From assembly GCF_000276665.1 (NCBI RefSeq), contig NW_004955517.1, positions 182,435 to 246,434 of the forward strand: a stretch of 64,000 bases of DNA, given 5' to 3'. Positions 37,761 to 47,057 of this stretch are shown here, in pieces. Position 1 is the stretch's first letter; the number at the start of each line of letters is the position of its first letter. The notes beneath the pieces were generated by a model that did no database searches, was not told the origin of the DNA, and saw only the letters and a program-made list of their open reading frames with translations. The position numbers were made by a program, and so were the translations under genes. This DNA is from Chinchilla lanigera. Lineage: Eukaryota; Chordata; Mammalia; Rodentia; Chinchillidae.

Positions 37761-37879
37761 AGACAGTCCAGAGTCTGACTGTGAATGGGAGGATTATTAG
37801 GACAAGAAGTACTAAAACCTAAGTGGAGTAGCAATACATTGGTTACCTTGGCGACACACTAGAGGTCTTAGTGAGTTTG

Positions 37880-39220
37880 AGGCGAGTGGGAGATAAAACC
37901 TGGGACTACCACTCTGGTGTTGAAGGCATGGAGTCTGGGGTGGCTGGGTTATTATGGCACCTTTTTGCCTGTGTGATGTGGAAGTAGGACAAGAGGGCAG
38001 TGACCTTGACCACAGTGGGTGTTATAAGCATGACCAAGTGGAATCCTGGCCATCTTGCCTGTAAACCTGTGGGCTTAGAAGATTTAAGATATATGAAGTC
38101 TCCAGGGGCTATAGAAGGCTGTGGCTGTGTACCATCTGCTGGTAGTGGAAGATAGAGGTCAGCATGTTGTCGTAGTAGGTGTAGCAGGAAGGATAAGACT
38201 GGAATGTAATCACCAATAGGGGGAAGGTTATCAGGAGCCAGGAAGTCGTGAAGCTGAAATGGTCTACCATACATGAGCTCAAAAGGACTAAGAAAAGTAG
38301 GTGTCCTAGGGAGTGCCCTGAGTTTAGTTAGAGCTAAGGGAAGAAGCTGAGGCGATGGCAGGTGTAACTCTAGGATAAGTTTTGTGAGGTGTGTCTTTAA
38401 GAGTCCATTTGCCTTTGCTACCTTGCCTGAGGATTATGGATGGTATGGTATGTGTACATGCCAGGTAATGTTAAGGCTCAAAGAGACCTGCTGGGTGATC
38501 TGGGAGATAAATGCTGGACCATTATCTGACTGGATAGTCTGAGGCAGTCCGAATCTGGGAATAATGTCCTGTATGAGAGCTTTGGAAACTACATCGGCAG
38601 TTTCTTAAGCAGTGGGGAAGACCTCTATCCATCCTGAGAAAGTATAGACAAACAAAAGTGAGAAGATATCTAAGTTTTGTGGTGGGGCATGTGTGTGAAG
38701 TCAATTTGCCAGTCCTTGCCTGGGGTATGTCCATGAAATTGGTGAGTTGGGAAGAAGGGGGGTGGTAAGTATCCCTGAGGGGAAGTTTTAGCACAAAGTT
38801 GACAGTTTTGGGTGACTTGGTAGGTAATGGCTTTTAAGGAGGGATGTGTGGTGATGGGAGCTAAGAGTTTATATAAAGCCTGAGTACCAACATGGAAGCA
38901 CTTGTCTAAGTAGGTGATGATGGTTTGTGCCTATTGGTCTGGAAAGAGAAACTTTGACCCTTGAAAAATCCAACCCTGGGGCTGGGGATTTAGCTCAGCG
39001 GCAAAAGCGCCTGCCTGGAAAGTGCAAGGTCGTGAGTTCAGTTCCCGGTTCTGGAGAAAAACCAAAAAAAAAAAAAAAAAGAAAAATCCAACCCTATGTG
39101 TTTTGATGATAATCAGGTTTTTGGAGTAAGCATAACTGGTCTGATGAATACTGGGGTGGAGGCATGGCCTTTGGAATGAGAAGAAGGAGGAGGGAGGGAT
39201 ATGGCTGTTGAGCGGCTAGC
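37880..39220 (-). pseudogene. pol: Integrase remnant of pol
   Basis: Integrase joins viral DNA to the host. The N-terminal HHCC zinc site is partly recognisable (38790-38930): C-x2-C is kept near 38795, one His is kept, and the first His appears replaced by Asp. In the core, the first Asp (Q-I-D-F-T, near 38690) and the second Asp (S-D-N-G-P, near 38520) are present. The third catalytic residue, expected as Glu in a G-K-V-E context, is Ala near 38420. An in-frame stop precedes that motif. A C-terminal open stretch (37906-38274) resembles the end of the core and the SH3-like domain. An ID SINE splits the N-terminal part at 38978-39080. Confidence 0.82.
38978..39080 (+). mobile_element. ID SINE inserted in proviral integrase
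   Basis: A full-length young ID element with an intact A box (TAGCTCAGCGG), a B-box region and an A-rich tail. It is flanked by a perfect 15-bp target duplication, GAAAAATCCAACCCT, at 38963-38977 and 39081-39095. It belongs to the ID type with ATTTAGCTCAGCGGCAAAAGC and a GGAGAAAAAC linker, and post-dates the provirus. Confidence 0.95.
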
Positions 39221-39225
39221 TTGGC

Positions 39226-39978
39226 CTATGTATCAGCAAACATATTTCCCTGAGCAATGGGATCCAATGAATTTTGGTGTCCCCTGCAGTGAATAACTGT
39301 CACCTGTTTTGGGAGCTGTGCTGCCTCTAAAAGTTTGAGGATTAAGGGCACACTGGTGATGGGACTGCCCTGGGCATTAATGTATCCCCTTTCTTGCCAA
39401 ATGGCTGCATGAGACTGGAGAATGCTGAAGGTGTACTTGGAGTCTTTGTACATGTTTATAGTTTTGTCTTTGGCCAATGTGAGTGCTTGTGTAAGGGCTA
39501 CAAGTTCCGCCTTTTGTGAGAATGTCCCCGGTGGCAGTGTGCCTGCTTCTGTCATTGCTGACCCATTGACTATGGCATATCCCTCCCTTTTTTGAGTGTC
39601 TGTGTTGTTTGAGCTGATGTCTAGGAACCATGTGTCAGAGGCCACAGGAAGTGGAGTGCTGTTGATGTGAGGACAGGGAGCAGGTGTTATCTGTAAGATC
39701 TCAATACAGTTGTGCTCTGGAAGCTCATCAGAGGTGGGGAGTAAAGTGGCCAGGCTGAGAGACCCAGTGGTAGCAGCAGTAATAGAAGGGTCTTGTATGA
39801 GTGTTAGATGGACTTGTTGTAGGCAAGAGGGGGCCATTAGAGCATGGAGAGTTTTGTGAGAGAGCGGTTCGTGAAGGTGGTGGGGTGAATGTACTGTAAT
39901 GATTGTCCTAAGGTGAACTTTTTGGTCTCCTCTGTCAATGTGGCTGCTGTGGCAAGGGCTTAGAGGCAGGGAGCCCAT
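39226..39978 (-). pseudogene. pol: RNase H domain of pol, open reading frame retained
   Basis: A 250-codon open frame covers the RT connection region and RNase H, the domain that degrades RNA in RNA-DNA hybrids during reverse transcription. The catalytic acids sit at frame positions D120, E158, D179 and D249, with a His at 234. These spacings (38, 21 and 70 residues, with His 15 before the last Asp) equal those I know for murine leukaemia virus RNase H. The second motif is Q-K-A-E-L and the last Asp lies in M-F-A-D. A TAG follows directly after the last motif. The frame has no viral start codon, so it is a surviving piece of the polyprotein; expression is unknown. Confidence 0.88.
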
Positions 39979-40253
39979 CCACTCACTGTGTTGTGTAGCT
40001 GCTTTGAGAGATATGCTACCGCCTGAAACGAGGGTCCCTTTTATGTCCTAAGACTCCCACAGCATTGTGACCCTGAGAAGAAGTATATAGATTGAAAGGT
40101 TGGGTTGGATTAGGTAGAGTGAGAGCTGGGGCTCTTAAAAGAGCCTCTTGTAGCTTGTGAAGAGAGGATTATATGGGTGTACTGGGGTCCAGAGGCTCTA
40201 ACAAGGGGCCCTTGGATGCCTTGCAGAGGGGTTGATCCAGGGAGGTGAAGTTA

Positions 40254-40341
40254 GGAATCCAGAGATGAAAGAACTTTGCTAAACGAGGAAGAAGAACTTT
40301 GCTAAACAAGGAATCCAGAGATGAGAGAACTTTGCTAAACT
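40254..40341. repeat. 56-bp local duplication in pol
   Basis: A block beginning AGGAATCCAGAGATGA at 40254 recurs at 40309-40310. The word GAACTTTGCTAAAC appears at 40271, 40294 and 40327. The overall shift is 56 bp, not a multiple of three, so the event adds a frameshift between RT and RNase H. It is probably a post-insertion replication slip. Confidence 0.8.
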
Positions 40342-41185
40342 TTGTTTTCTAGTTGGAAATGCAGGTCATGAAGAAGGGCCTTGTAGTCAGCAGTGGTTGA
40401 ACAAGTGATGGGAGTGAGAGTAAGACCTAAATACCTGACCTTTGGTGAAGCTATCTGGGCTTTGGCTGGAGAGACTCTGTATCTTCGTTTTGACAGAAAA
40501 TTAAGAAGAGTGGCCATGTGTTGTATTGCCAGGGCATGGGAGGGAGAACAGAGGAGGAGGTCATCTTTTTATTGGAATAAAGCACTGGGCTTGAGGTTAA
40601 GGGCCTCTAGGTCTATAGCCAGAGCTTGGCTAAAGAAGTGAGGACTATCCCTGAACCCCTGGGGCAGGACTGTCCATATAAGTTCTAGAGACCGAGAGTG
40701 TGTGGGTCTGTCCATGTAGAAGCACAGAGATTTTGGCAGTTCTGGTGTAGGGGGATAGTGAAAAGGCATCTTTGAGATCCAGAACCATAAAGTGAGTCAT
40801 GGATGGGGGATATGAGAGAGCGTGGTGTATGGGTTTGGCACCACAGGATGAATGGGTGTAACTGCATGGCTGATAACCCTGAGCTCCTGAAATAAATGAT
40901 AGGACACAATAGGTCTGTTTACTGGGAAGAAAGGGGTGTTATAAGGTGAGTGTTGTGGCTTTAAGGAACCCATTAGTGAGGAGATGATCATTTATGGGTT
41001 TGAGTCCCTGTTGGTGTTTGGGTGGTACAAGGTATTCAGGAATGCAGGGTCCCTGAGATGGGTGGAGACAGGGACAGTATGGGTCATGTGAGTGGGGCTG
41101 GAAGTATCCCAGACTTTGGGATTGACCAGTGAAGGAGGAGGAGGTGGGTTGGAATTGGCAGTGCACTGTGATGTGAGCTGAAGGA
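40300..41185 (-). pseudogene. pol: Reverse transcriptase remnant (pol)
   Basis: Polymerase palm motifs are present: an L-P-Q-G-F segment near 40660-40680, then the catalytic Y-x-D-D region near 40560-40572, then a thumb-like segment in the open stretch 40335-40517. The tyrosine codon of Y-x-D-D is replaced by TAA (40569-40571), while both catalytic aspartates remain. Several frames are needed to follow the domain, so frameshifts are present. Just downstream of the thumb lies a 56-bp local duplication. The domain is inactive as it stands. Confidence 0.85.
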
Positions 41186-41189
41186 TGAG

Positions 41190-41585
41190 AGTGTAGGGAG
41201 AGACAAGGTGAAGGAAAAATTGAGCTTTTGGAGAAGGTCTCTACCCATGAGGAGTATAGGGCAACTGGGAATAATAAGGAAGTTATGAGTAAAAAAGTGT
41301 CTGCAGTCAGCAAGGAATAGGTCCTGTCTGAAGTGGCTTCATAGGTTGGCCATTAATCCCCACAATAGAGATGAGGGATCAGGTACAGTGGCCTGAACAC
41401 TCAACACTGTATGTTGCCCCCGTGTCAACAACCGAAGAGAGTGTCTTATCTGAGACTTCCAGCAAGACTAGGGTCTCTGAGTAGAATACCTTAATGGGGG
41501 CCATGGACCCCGAGCCCTGTCAGTCCTACTGATGCCCAGTAGGTCAGCAATTGATATGTCCAGTGAAGGTGGCAGATTACCCTGT
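41190..41585 (-). pseudogene. pro: Retroviral protease remnant
   Basis: An aspartic-protease active site is visible as a V-V-D-T-G-A-T motif near 41415-41435 on the minus strand. It is followed by hydrophobic sequence and a possible flap and C-terminal G-R-D-L-L motif near 41235-41255. In gammaretroviruses protease lies between gag and RT, made by readthrough of the gag stop. Here it follows the zinc-knuckle region directly, which fits. Stops upstream and downstream separate it from gag and RT. The limits are estimated from motif spacing. Confidence 0.72.
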
Positions 41586-41589
41586 GAGG

Positions 41590-43683
41590 GTGGGGAAGTG
41601 GATGACTTACCCATTCTCTGGCAGGCAGGGCAGTCACACTTCCAATTGCAGGTTGCAGATGGGACAGGTTCTCGTTGGTGGCCAGGGGTTGGGGCAGGCT
41701 CACTCCCAGTGCCCTTTTTTGCTGCATTTGAAGCATGGTCCAGGAGGGGCTTGAGTGTTACCATCGGCACCACCTTATTTGGCATCTGCCTACTTAGGCT
41801 TGTCTACTTTAGGAATCCTGAGTGCCACTGCCAGAAGCTCATGTTGATACTTGGCTTGTGCTTTAGCAATAGCCGTTTTACTAGCCTGCTTGTCTAATTT
41901 TTGCTGATATTCTCTGTTCTTGAAGACATGGAAGGCCAAAGTTAGGAGCTCTCCTTGTGTTGACTGAGGGCCAAGCTCAGACATTTTAAATTTAGCCTGA
42001 TTATCTGGGGCTGACTGAGAGATAAAATGAGAGATAACAAGTACTATTCCCTCAGTAGGTTGTAGATTTACATTGGTAAATTTACTTGGAGTTTGGTAAG
42101 GTAAGTAAGAAACTCAGCTATGTTTTCATCATCTTTCTGTGTTTGTTCAACAAACTTGTTAAAATTAACTGTTTGTGACAAATTTTATGAAGACCTGCTA
42201 TTATACAAGCAATCACAGTATTAATTTGTCATGAGCCCTGTGGCCCTTGATAATCCCAATTAGGATCTGTGAGTGGCATTGCAGCAGCCCCAACAGGATG
42301 GTTGGGATCAGCCCTGTGCTTGTTGTCAGTCTCCTTTTGGGCTGCTTTCCATAGTTCCTCTTTTTGTTGGGAGGAGAGAGTGGAATTGAGAAGAATATAG
42401 AGGTCTTTATAATGTAAATCATAGGAACTAGTAATGAACTCTAACTTTTTAATATAGTTATAAGGATCAGCAGAAAAGGAACTCAGCTTATGAGAAATTT
42501 GTGAAAGATCAGAAAGGGTAAAAGGAACATGGATGCAAACTAGCTGTTCAGGGCCAACTTGTTCCCAAAGAGGGCACGTAAGTTGAAGCTGAGACAGAGG
42601 AGGAGGTTGCAGAGGGTGGGTGGAGTTGGAACCAAAGGGCAGAGAGTAGGGGAAGTTAGGACAAGATGGTGGAGAATGGATGGAGTCAGGACAAGATGGC
42701 GGAGAGTGGGTGCAGTCACGACAAGATGGTGGGAATAGTCACGTGCCTGGCAGCAAGATGGCTGTCAGTGACCATGTGACTTGTGACAAGATGGCTGCCA
42801 GTGGGTGTGTGTCTCGCAACAAGATGGCTGTCAGTGGCTATGCGACTCACAGCAAGATGGATGCCAGTGGCTATGTGGCCTTGTGTCACTATCATGTGAC
42901 TCCCCACCTTTGGCTCTTTGGATGGGGACTGAGTCAGAAGTACAGTGGGCCAGAGGAGAGAAGGGTGATGAGGGAAGGAAAGAGTTGGGAGAAGATTGGT
43001 ATTCAGATGAAATAGGTATTGTAGGCCAAGAGGAGGAAGACCGGTGGGTTGATCATGGGGGAGGAGAGGAGTGAGACCAAGTACGTGGGGCGGGGGATGG
43101 AGACAGAGGCGAGGGAGCAGAGGGAGAAGAAGTAGAAGTTGCTGTAGATGTGGGAGATAGAGGGAGATAGAGAAGAGTAAGTTGAGTCGCTGACTGAGTG
43201 GGTGAGAGTAGTTGATTATCAGGCTAAGTGGGCTGAGAGGAAGAGGGTAGAGCCTTGGGTTGTGGAGATTAAGGATAAGGTGGAGGAGGAGTGAAAGTTG
43301 GGGGCACATTGTTGAGAGGATCAGAGAGGGATTTGGATCGGGGTTCTGGTGGTGTGGAGCAGGCCAAGCATATTTGGGCCTCCCCACATGCCTGAAGGAG
43401 AGAGATGCACCCTGAGAGCAATACAGTCCCATACGTAAATTTCTACTATTTGCTGTTGCAGTAGAAAAAATTGTCTAAATCCATGAGAATATTAATGTGA
43501 AAGATACCTTCTTCAGGCCATTGACTCATTATCAAGTTTATATTGAGGCCAGGCTATTTGGCAATAGAAAATTAACCATTTTGGTTTGATGTTGTCTCTG
43601 ACCCCTGAGGCATTTAAATTGGCCAAGAGACAACTGAGCAGAGTATATTTTGGGGGGTGGGAATTAGTATTTTCCCATCTCAT
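41590..43683 (-). pseudogene. gag: Retroviral gag remnant (matrix, proline-rich region, capsid, nucleocapsid)
   Basis: Gag builds the virion core. A candidate start lies at 43681-43683, followed by a matrix-like segment (about 43480-43683). A proline- and leucine-rich region then stays open for 238 codons (42716-43432) and contains an 11-residue tandem repeat. Capsid-like sequence covers about 41990-42590; near 42090-42170 it shows an acidic segment followed by a helix, in the place of the major homology region. One CCHC zinc knuckle (C-x2-C-x4-H-x4-C) is recognisable near 41695-41740, but a TGA at 41700-41702 falls between its His and last Cys. A single knuckle is typical of gammaretroviruses. 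Several stops and frame changes in matrix, p12 and capsid make it non-functional. Domain limits are approximate. Confidence 0.82.
42661..42862. repeat. Tandem 30-33 bp minisatellite inside gag
   Basis: The word CAAGATGG recurs on the plus strand at 42662, 42692, 42722, 42754, 42787, 42820 and 42853. The spacing is 30, 30, 32, 33, 33 and 33 bp. The last copies encode, on the minus strand, a degenerate 11-residue repeat containing an S-H-L core in the gag proline-rich region. Each unit contains an ATGGC/ATGGT core resembling a YY1 site. Confidence 0.85.
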
Positions 43684-44050
43684 GGCCAAATCAAAGGTGA
43701 GCCAGAGGCCTAATCAGCCAGTCTTGAAAACCCCTGGGTGGGCTGTCACCCTCGTTGGGGTGTGGGAAGAGGAAAAGTACCCAAATCTGACCTCCCAGTC
43801 GTCACCAAGAAGACAGAAGGGTGTGCCAAAGGACAGAAAGGAAGAGAGGGAGCCTTAATCCACGGTTTTCAGAAAACGAGAGAAAAGGAGGCAGGAACTC
43901 CCGGAACAGAAAGAGGCTCACCTGTGAGAATTGGTGTTGGATGAAAGCTCAGAACAGCAGATATCAGGCCAAAGGAGAAAAGGAAAAGTGGTTTGTTGGT
44001 AGGAGGGGTGCCCAAACTAAGAGGGTTAGCCCCTTAGGAGCCACGCACCC
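43684..44050 (-). other. Proviral leader between 5' LTR and gag
   Basis: No gene. This is the untranslated leader of the provirus on the minus strand, where a packaging signal and a splice donor would be expected. I could not identify either with confidence. Confidence 0.5.
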
Positions 44051-44068
44051 CACCGAGTCGTGGCAGCA
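44051..44068 (-). promoter_or_regulatory. Degenerate primer-binding site, possibly tRNA-His-like
   Basis: Just inside the 5' LTR, the minus strand reads TGCTGCCACGACTCGGTG. This resembles a site complementary to the 3' end of tRNA-His, with about three mismatches over the first 16 bases. It starts about 6 nt from the inferred LTR edge, more than usual, so either the edge is off or bases were inserted. The assignment is tentative. Confidence 0.4.
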
Positions 44069-44074
44069 AAACGT

Positions 44075-44433
44075 TGTTTTGTTTTTGCTTGCACCAAAAA
44101 AAACTAAGGTAAAAAATGCCTTTATTGTGGGCATGGAGAAGACCACAGCAGGAAGGAGAGACTTGGAGCTTCTGAGGGCCTGGCTGGGAGAACAGTGGTT
44201 CTATAGGGCCAGGCTGGAAGTGGGGTTTAGGGCGCAGTCTGTGTGATGTGGCAGATAGTGATTGGGCAGGGGGTGGGGAAAAGGAAACAGGATGTTGTAA
44301 AAAGGGAAGTAGGAAGTTGTAACTCGATCAGGGAAAGGAAGGCAGGGCTTGGCACATGGTCTCCAGTGGCCCGTGCTGTATTGGCTTACTGCCACAATGA
44401 CTTAGAATTTTTATTAAGGCGAAAAACCCATCA
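44075..44433 (-). repeat. 5' LTR of the provirus
   Basis: This 359-bp LTR is the direct repeat of 35389-35753. On the minus strand it would hold the proviral promoter. The U3 part carries several CCAT/ATGG motifs resembling YY1 sites, and an AATAAA lies near the R/U5 end. The boundary with the leader is uncertain by a few bases because this end differs from the other LTR copies. Confidence 0.88.
44121..44126 (-). terminator. LTR polyadenylation signal (5' LTR copy)
   Basis: AATAAA on the minus strand at the position matching the signal in the 3' LTR and the solo LTR. Confidence 0.7.
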
Positions 44434-46639
44434 AAAATAACAGTAGAAGTCAATGAAAAATAGTTTTATTTAGTAGTACTTCATGTGCAGTGTGGGTACA
44501 TATATTTGCATAAAACAATTTTTGTGAATTACAATGTGGTTTCACCCCATGCCATCATAGATGAGGTGTCTTTTGCAGAGATGACAAGACCAGGCCCTCA
44601 GTGCTCTAAAAACCAAAGCCTTCCACTCAGTGTGCTCCTCCCTTCCCCACCCCTTCCCCAGAGACAGAAATTTTTGCAGTTAGATTCAGTGAAGAGATAA
44701 GGAGTGTAATAGAATTGGAGGTAAAGAAATTTCATTTCCTGCTGGGAAGAAGCAATGATTTAGTTATCCTTTCTTAGAAATTTGAAAATCCTGGTTCTCA
44801 TTTTTTCAAATTTATTAATAGCATTACTCAGCCAGGCAGTCACACAATCTACAAGGTTAAAAAATCAGTTGAATGCAGCAGAGGCCCATTGATGGTATTG
44901 TCTCCATAACAACTGTCTTGTATCGCAGGTAGAGGCACAACTCTTTTTCTACTCACACTGCTAGGCTCTCTAAATTGTAACACCATTCCATATTGTCTGC
45001 TTACGGCAGTGAGTTCTTTCTGAAGTCATCTGGAAAGCTCTATTGGTCCTGAATTTTTATTCAGTGGAAATTTTACTCCGTGGAAATGATCACATTTATG
45101 CCTGGGCTGTTATTAAAATATTACAATTGTTAACACCATTTTTGAATTAATACTATTTAAAGCACTAGATTTTATGATTGCTGCTTAAGTGCCTGAACGT
45201 TGTCTACACTGACCCATTTGTTTACTCTTTCCTTCCCTACCTACATTCTTTTAAAATACCCCGGGGACATTTCAAGGCCTCCTGTAAGAAGCTGAAATGG
45301 ACATAAAACAAGGCCTACCTATGTCTGCCCCATTTGTTGGTAGCAGAATGTGGTACCTCTAACCAGCTTCCTGGTGCATAGCAGCTTCTGGAATTGCATA
45401 AATGTCAGCATCTCAGGTTGTTCCTCCACTTTTATGGTCTTCCTTTAGAAAAAATACCAGGCAAATTGAAAAACAGACTTCATGGCTGATTCTATATGTG
45501 ACATGACCGCTCTCTCTGTTAGGAATGTCCACGCCATGTGACTCAGAGCTCTGTGACCTAGGCAGTGGCCTACGCTTTTGTTTTCTCATTGGTGAGTTGG
45601 GGGCAGTAACATGAGCTCCAGCTGGAGTAGTGCAAGGATTAGCATGTGTGAATTAAGAGAAGCACTATGAGGGTATTCCGCTTTGCAAACAGTCACAGGG
45701 TGATAATTAACAAAGTTTCATCATTTTTTGAGTTCTTGGAATGTGAAAAAATAGGACATGTTGGAAATCAGGTGGCTTGGCAGAACGTCTGTGTTTTGAA
45801 GGTTTTTAAAATCTACACCAGGCTTAAAAACTGTGCAGTAGTGTTCTGTTCCTTTCCTCCTGGAAACTGCTCCCCAGTCCTCATTAGAGCTAGGTCTGTT
45901 TCCTGTTCTGAATGCTGCTGACCATGACTCTGGGAACTGACTGTAAAGGCCAGGGCCTATGGAGAAACAAGTGCTGCTTTTCTGCCAGGTGTCACTTGTG
46001 TTGCCCTGTTAAGCCCTGTTTGGGCCGCCTGATTCCTGTCAAGTAAACAGGGAAGTCAGGGCATATGTACTGGTTTTTATGTGGTTCCTGTGTTTTTGGT
46101 GGGGTGGTTGATGATTTCTAGTGTGTCATTAAGTTAAGCGAAAAGGAAGTCTGGCTCAGTGGCTGATTTGAGTTGCCTTCTGTTAGGGTCCCATAAACTT
46201 GAGCATGCACAGACATTCCCAAGGAGGCAAAAAATTGACCCTTCCTGCTGCTGGCTGTAGAGAGGTCAATGCAGTTTTATAGACAAGGTAGAACCCATTA
46301 GCTCCCAAGTTCTGTGCCCCAGACATCAGTGTAGAGGGACAGGGTGGTCTCTTGAGCAAGTATATTGACATTGAGGTGTAACCCTGGGTGCCTCATCTGA
46401 AATGAGTCAGGGTGGAGGGAAGCGAGGCCTGGCTTGCTGTTTTACAGTCCCTGTTTCCTGTGCCGTGGCAGCATCTGTGTCATCCAGTTGTGAAGGTGAC
46501 CTTGTTGTTCTCTGTGCAGAGATGTGTGGGGAGAACATAGCATCAGGCAGCTAGCAGTTTGGATCAAATTGGATTGGGCACCTGAGTTCACTGGCCCTGT
46601 GTCTGGGATACACTTGATCGAATAGGATCTTGAGTGTTT
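44434..46639. other. No gene seen; right flank of the provirus
   Basis: Apart from a MIR at 45545 the sequence is unassigned. Confidence 0.4.
45545..45665 (-). mobile_element. MIR SINE remnant
   Basis: Reverse MIR-like order: GCTCTGTGACCTAGGCAGTG, then TTTGTTTTCTCATTGGTGAG. Confidence 0.5.
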
Positions 46640-47057
46640 CTTACCACCTGCCGTTCATTTTTGCAGTTTTTATTTTTATGAGTCCATGTTTGCAGCACAT
46701 AACAGTTATGTTCCTTGTGTAGAGTTGGTGCATGGATGTACCACATTTCTTTTTTATCCCTTCCCTCCTTTCAGCCCCCCTTCATTGCTTGATCTTTCCT
46801 ATTTGAAGAAAATTTATCTCCCTACTTCCTACTGTCTTTTATTTTGCTCCTTATCTGTATTTTGGTTTTGTCATATAAGAGAAATCATGCGGTATTTAAG
46901 CTTGTGCATCTGATTTATTTCACTTAACATTATAGTCTCAAGGTGGATCTATTTTCTTACAGAGGACTCAAGTTTATCCTTCTTTATGGCAAAGTAGTAC
47001 TCTATTGTGTATAAATACCACATTTTCTTTATCCATTCATCTGTTGATAGACATCAC
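46640..47057 (-). mobile_element. L1 3' end, 5'-truncated
   Basis: The reverse complement matches the L1 ORF2 end and 3' UTR seen at 4040-4500: a CAACAGATGAATGGATAAAG block, then an ATAATGTTAAGTGAAATAAA block, then a GATTTCTC block. It is more similar to that copy than to the L1M relics, so probably the same L1 lineage. Confidence 0.8.

Larger units (their letters stand above)
35389..44433 (-). mobile_element. Endogenous retrovirus, class I (gammaretrovirus-like), near full length, defective
   Basis: A complete proviral layout is visible on the minus strand: 5' LTR (44075-44433), degenerate primer-binding region, gag, pro, pol, env, polypurine tract and 3' LTR (35389-35753). Direct evidence is the pair of direct-repeat LTRs, one CCHC zinc-knuckle remnant, a protease DTGA motif, the RT DD pair, an RNase H frame with gammaretrovirus catalytic spacing, integrase motifs, and an Env with a CWLC motif and a transmembrane subunit. 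Flanking 5-bp words (gaaat on the left, aaaat on the right) fit a target duplication with one mismatch. The LTRs look about 85% identical by eye, so the insertion is old. Every gene carries stops or frameshifts, so no complete viral protein could be made. Zinc-knuckle number, Env type and the matrix region suggest class I; placing it near the HERV-H/F/W-like supergroup is tentative. An ID SINE sits in pol. Confidence 0.93.

Noticed and set aside
41532..41897. 121-codon plus-strand frame
   Set aside because: Antisense shadow of the gag nucleocapsid and capsid region.
42661..42862. CRISPR-like regularly spaced repeat
   Set aside because: The units are contiguous, diverged minisatellite copies inside gag of a mammalian provirus, with no spacer structure.
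42716..43432. Using the first Met of the 238-codon frame (43430-43432) as the gag start
   Set aside because: Matrix-like sequence lies upstream in another frame, so the frame start is internal to gag.
43821..44246. 141-codon plus-strand frame across the 5' LTR
   Set aside because: It is antisense to the proviral leader and LTR; composition shadow.
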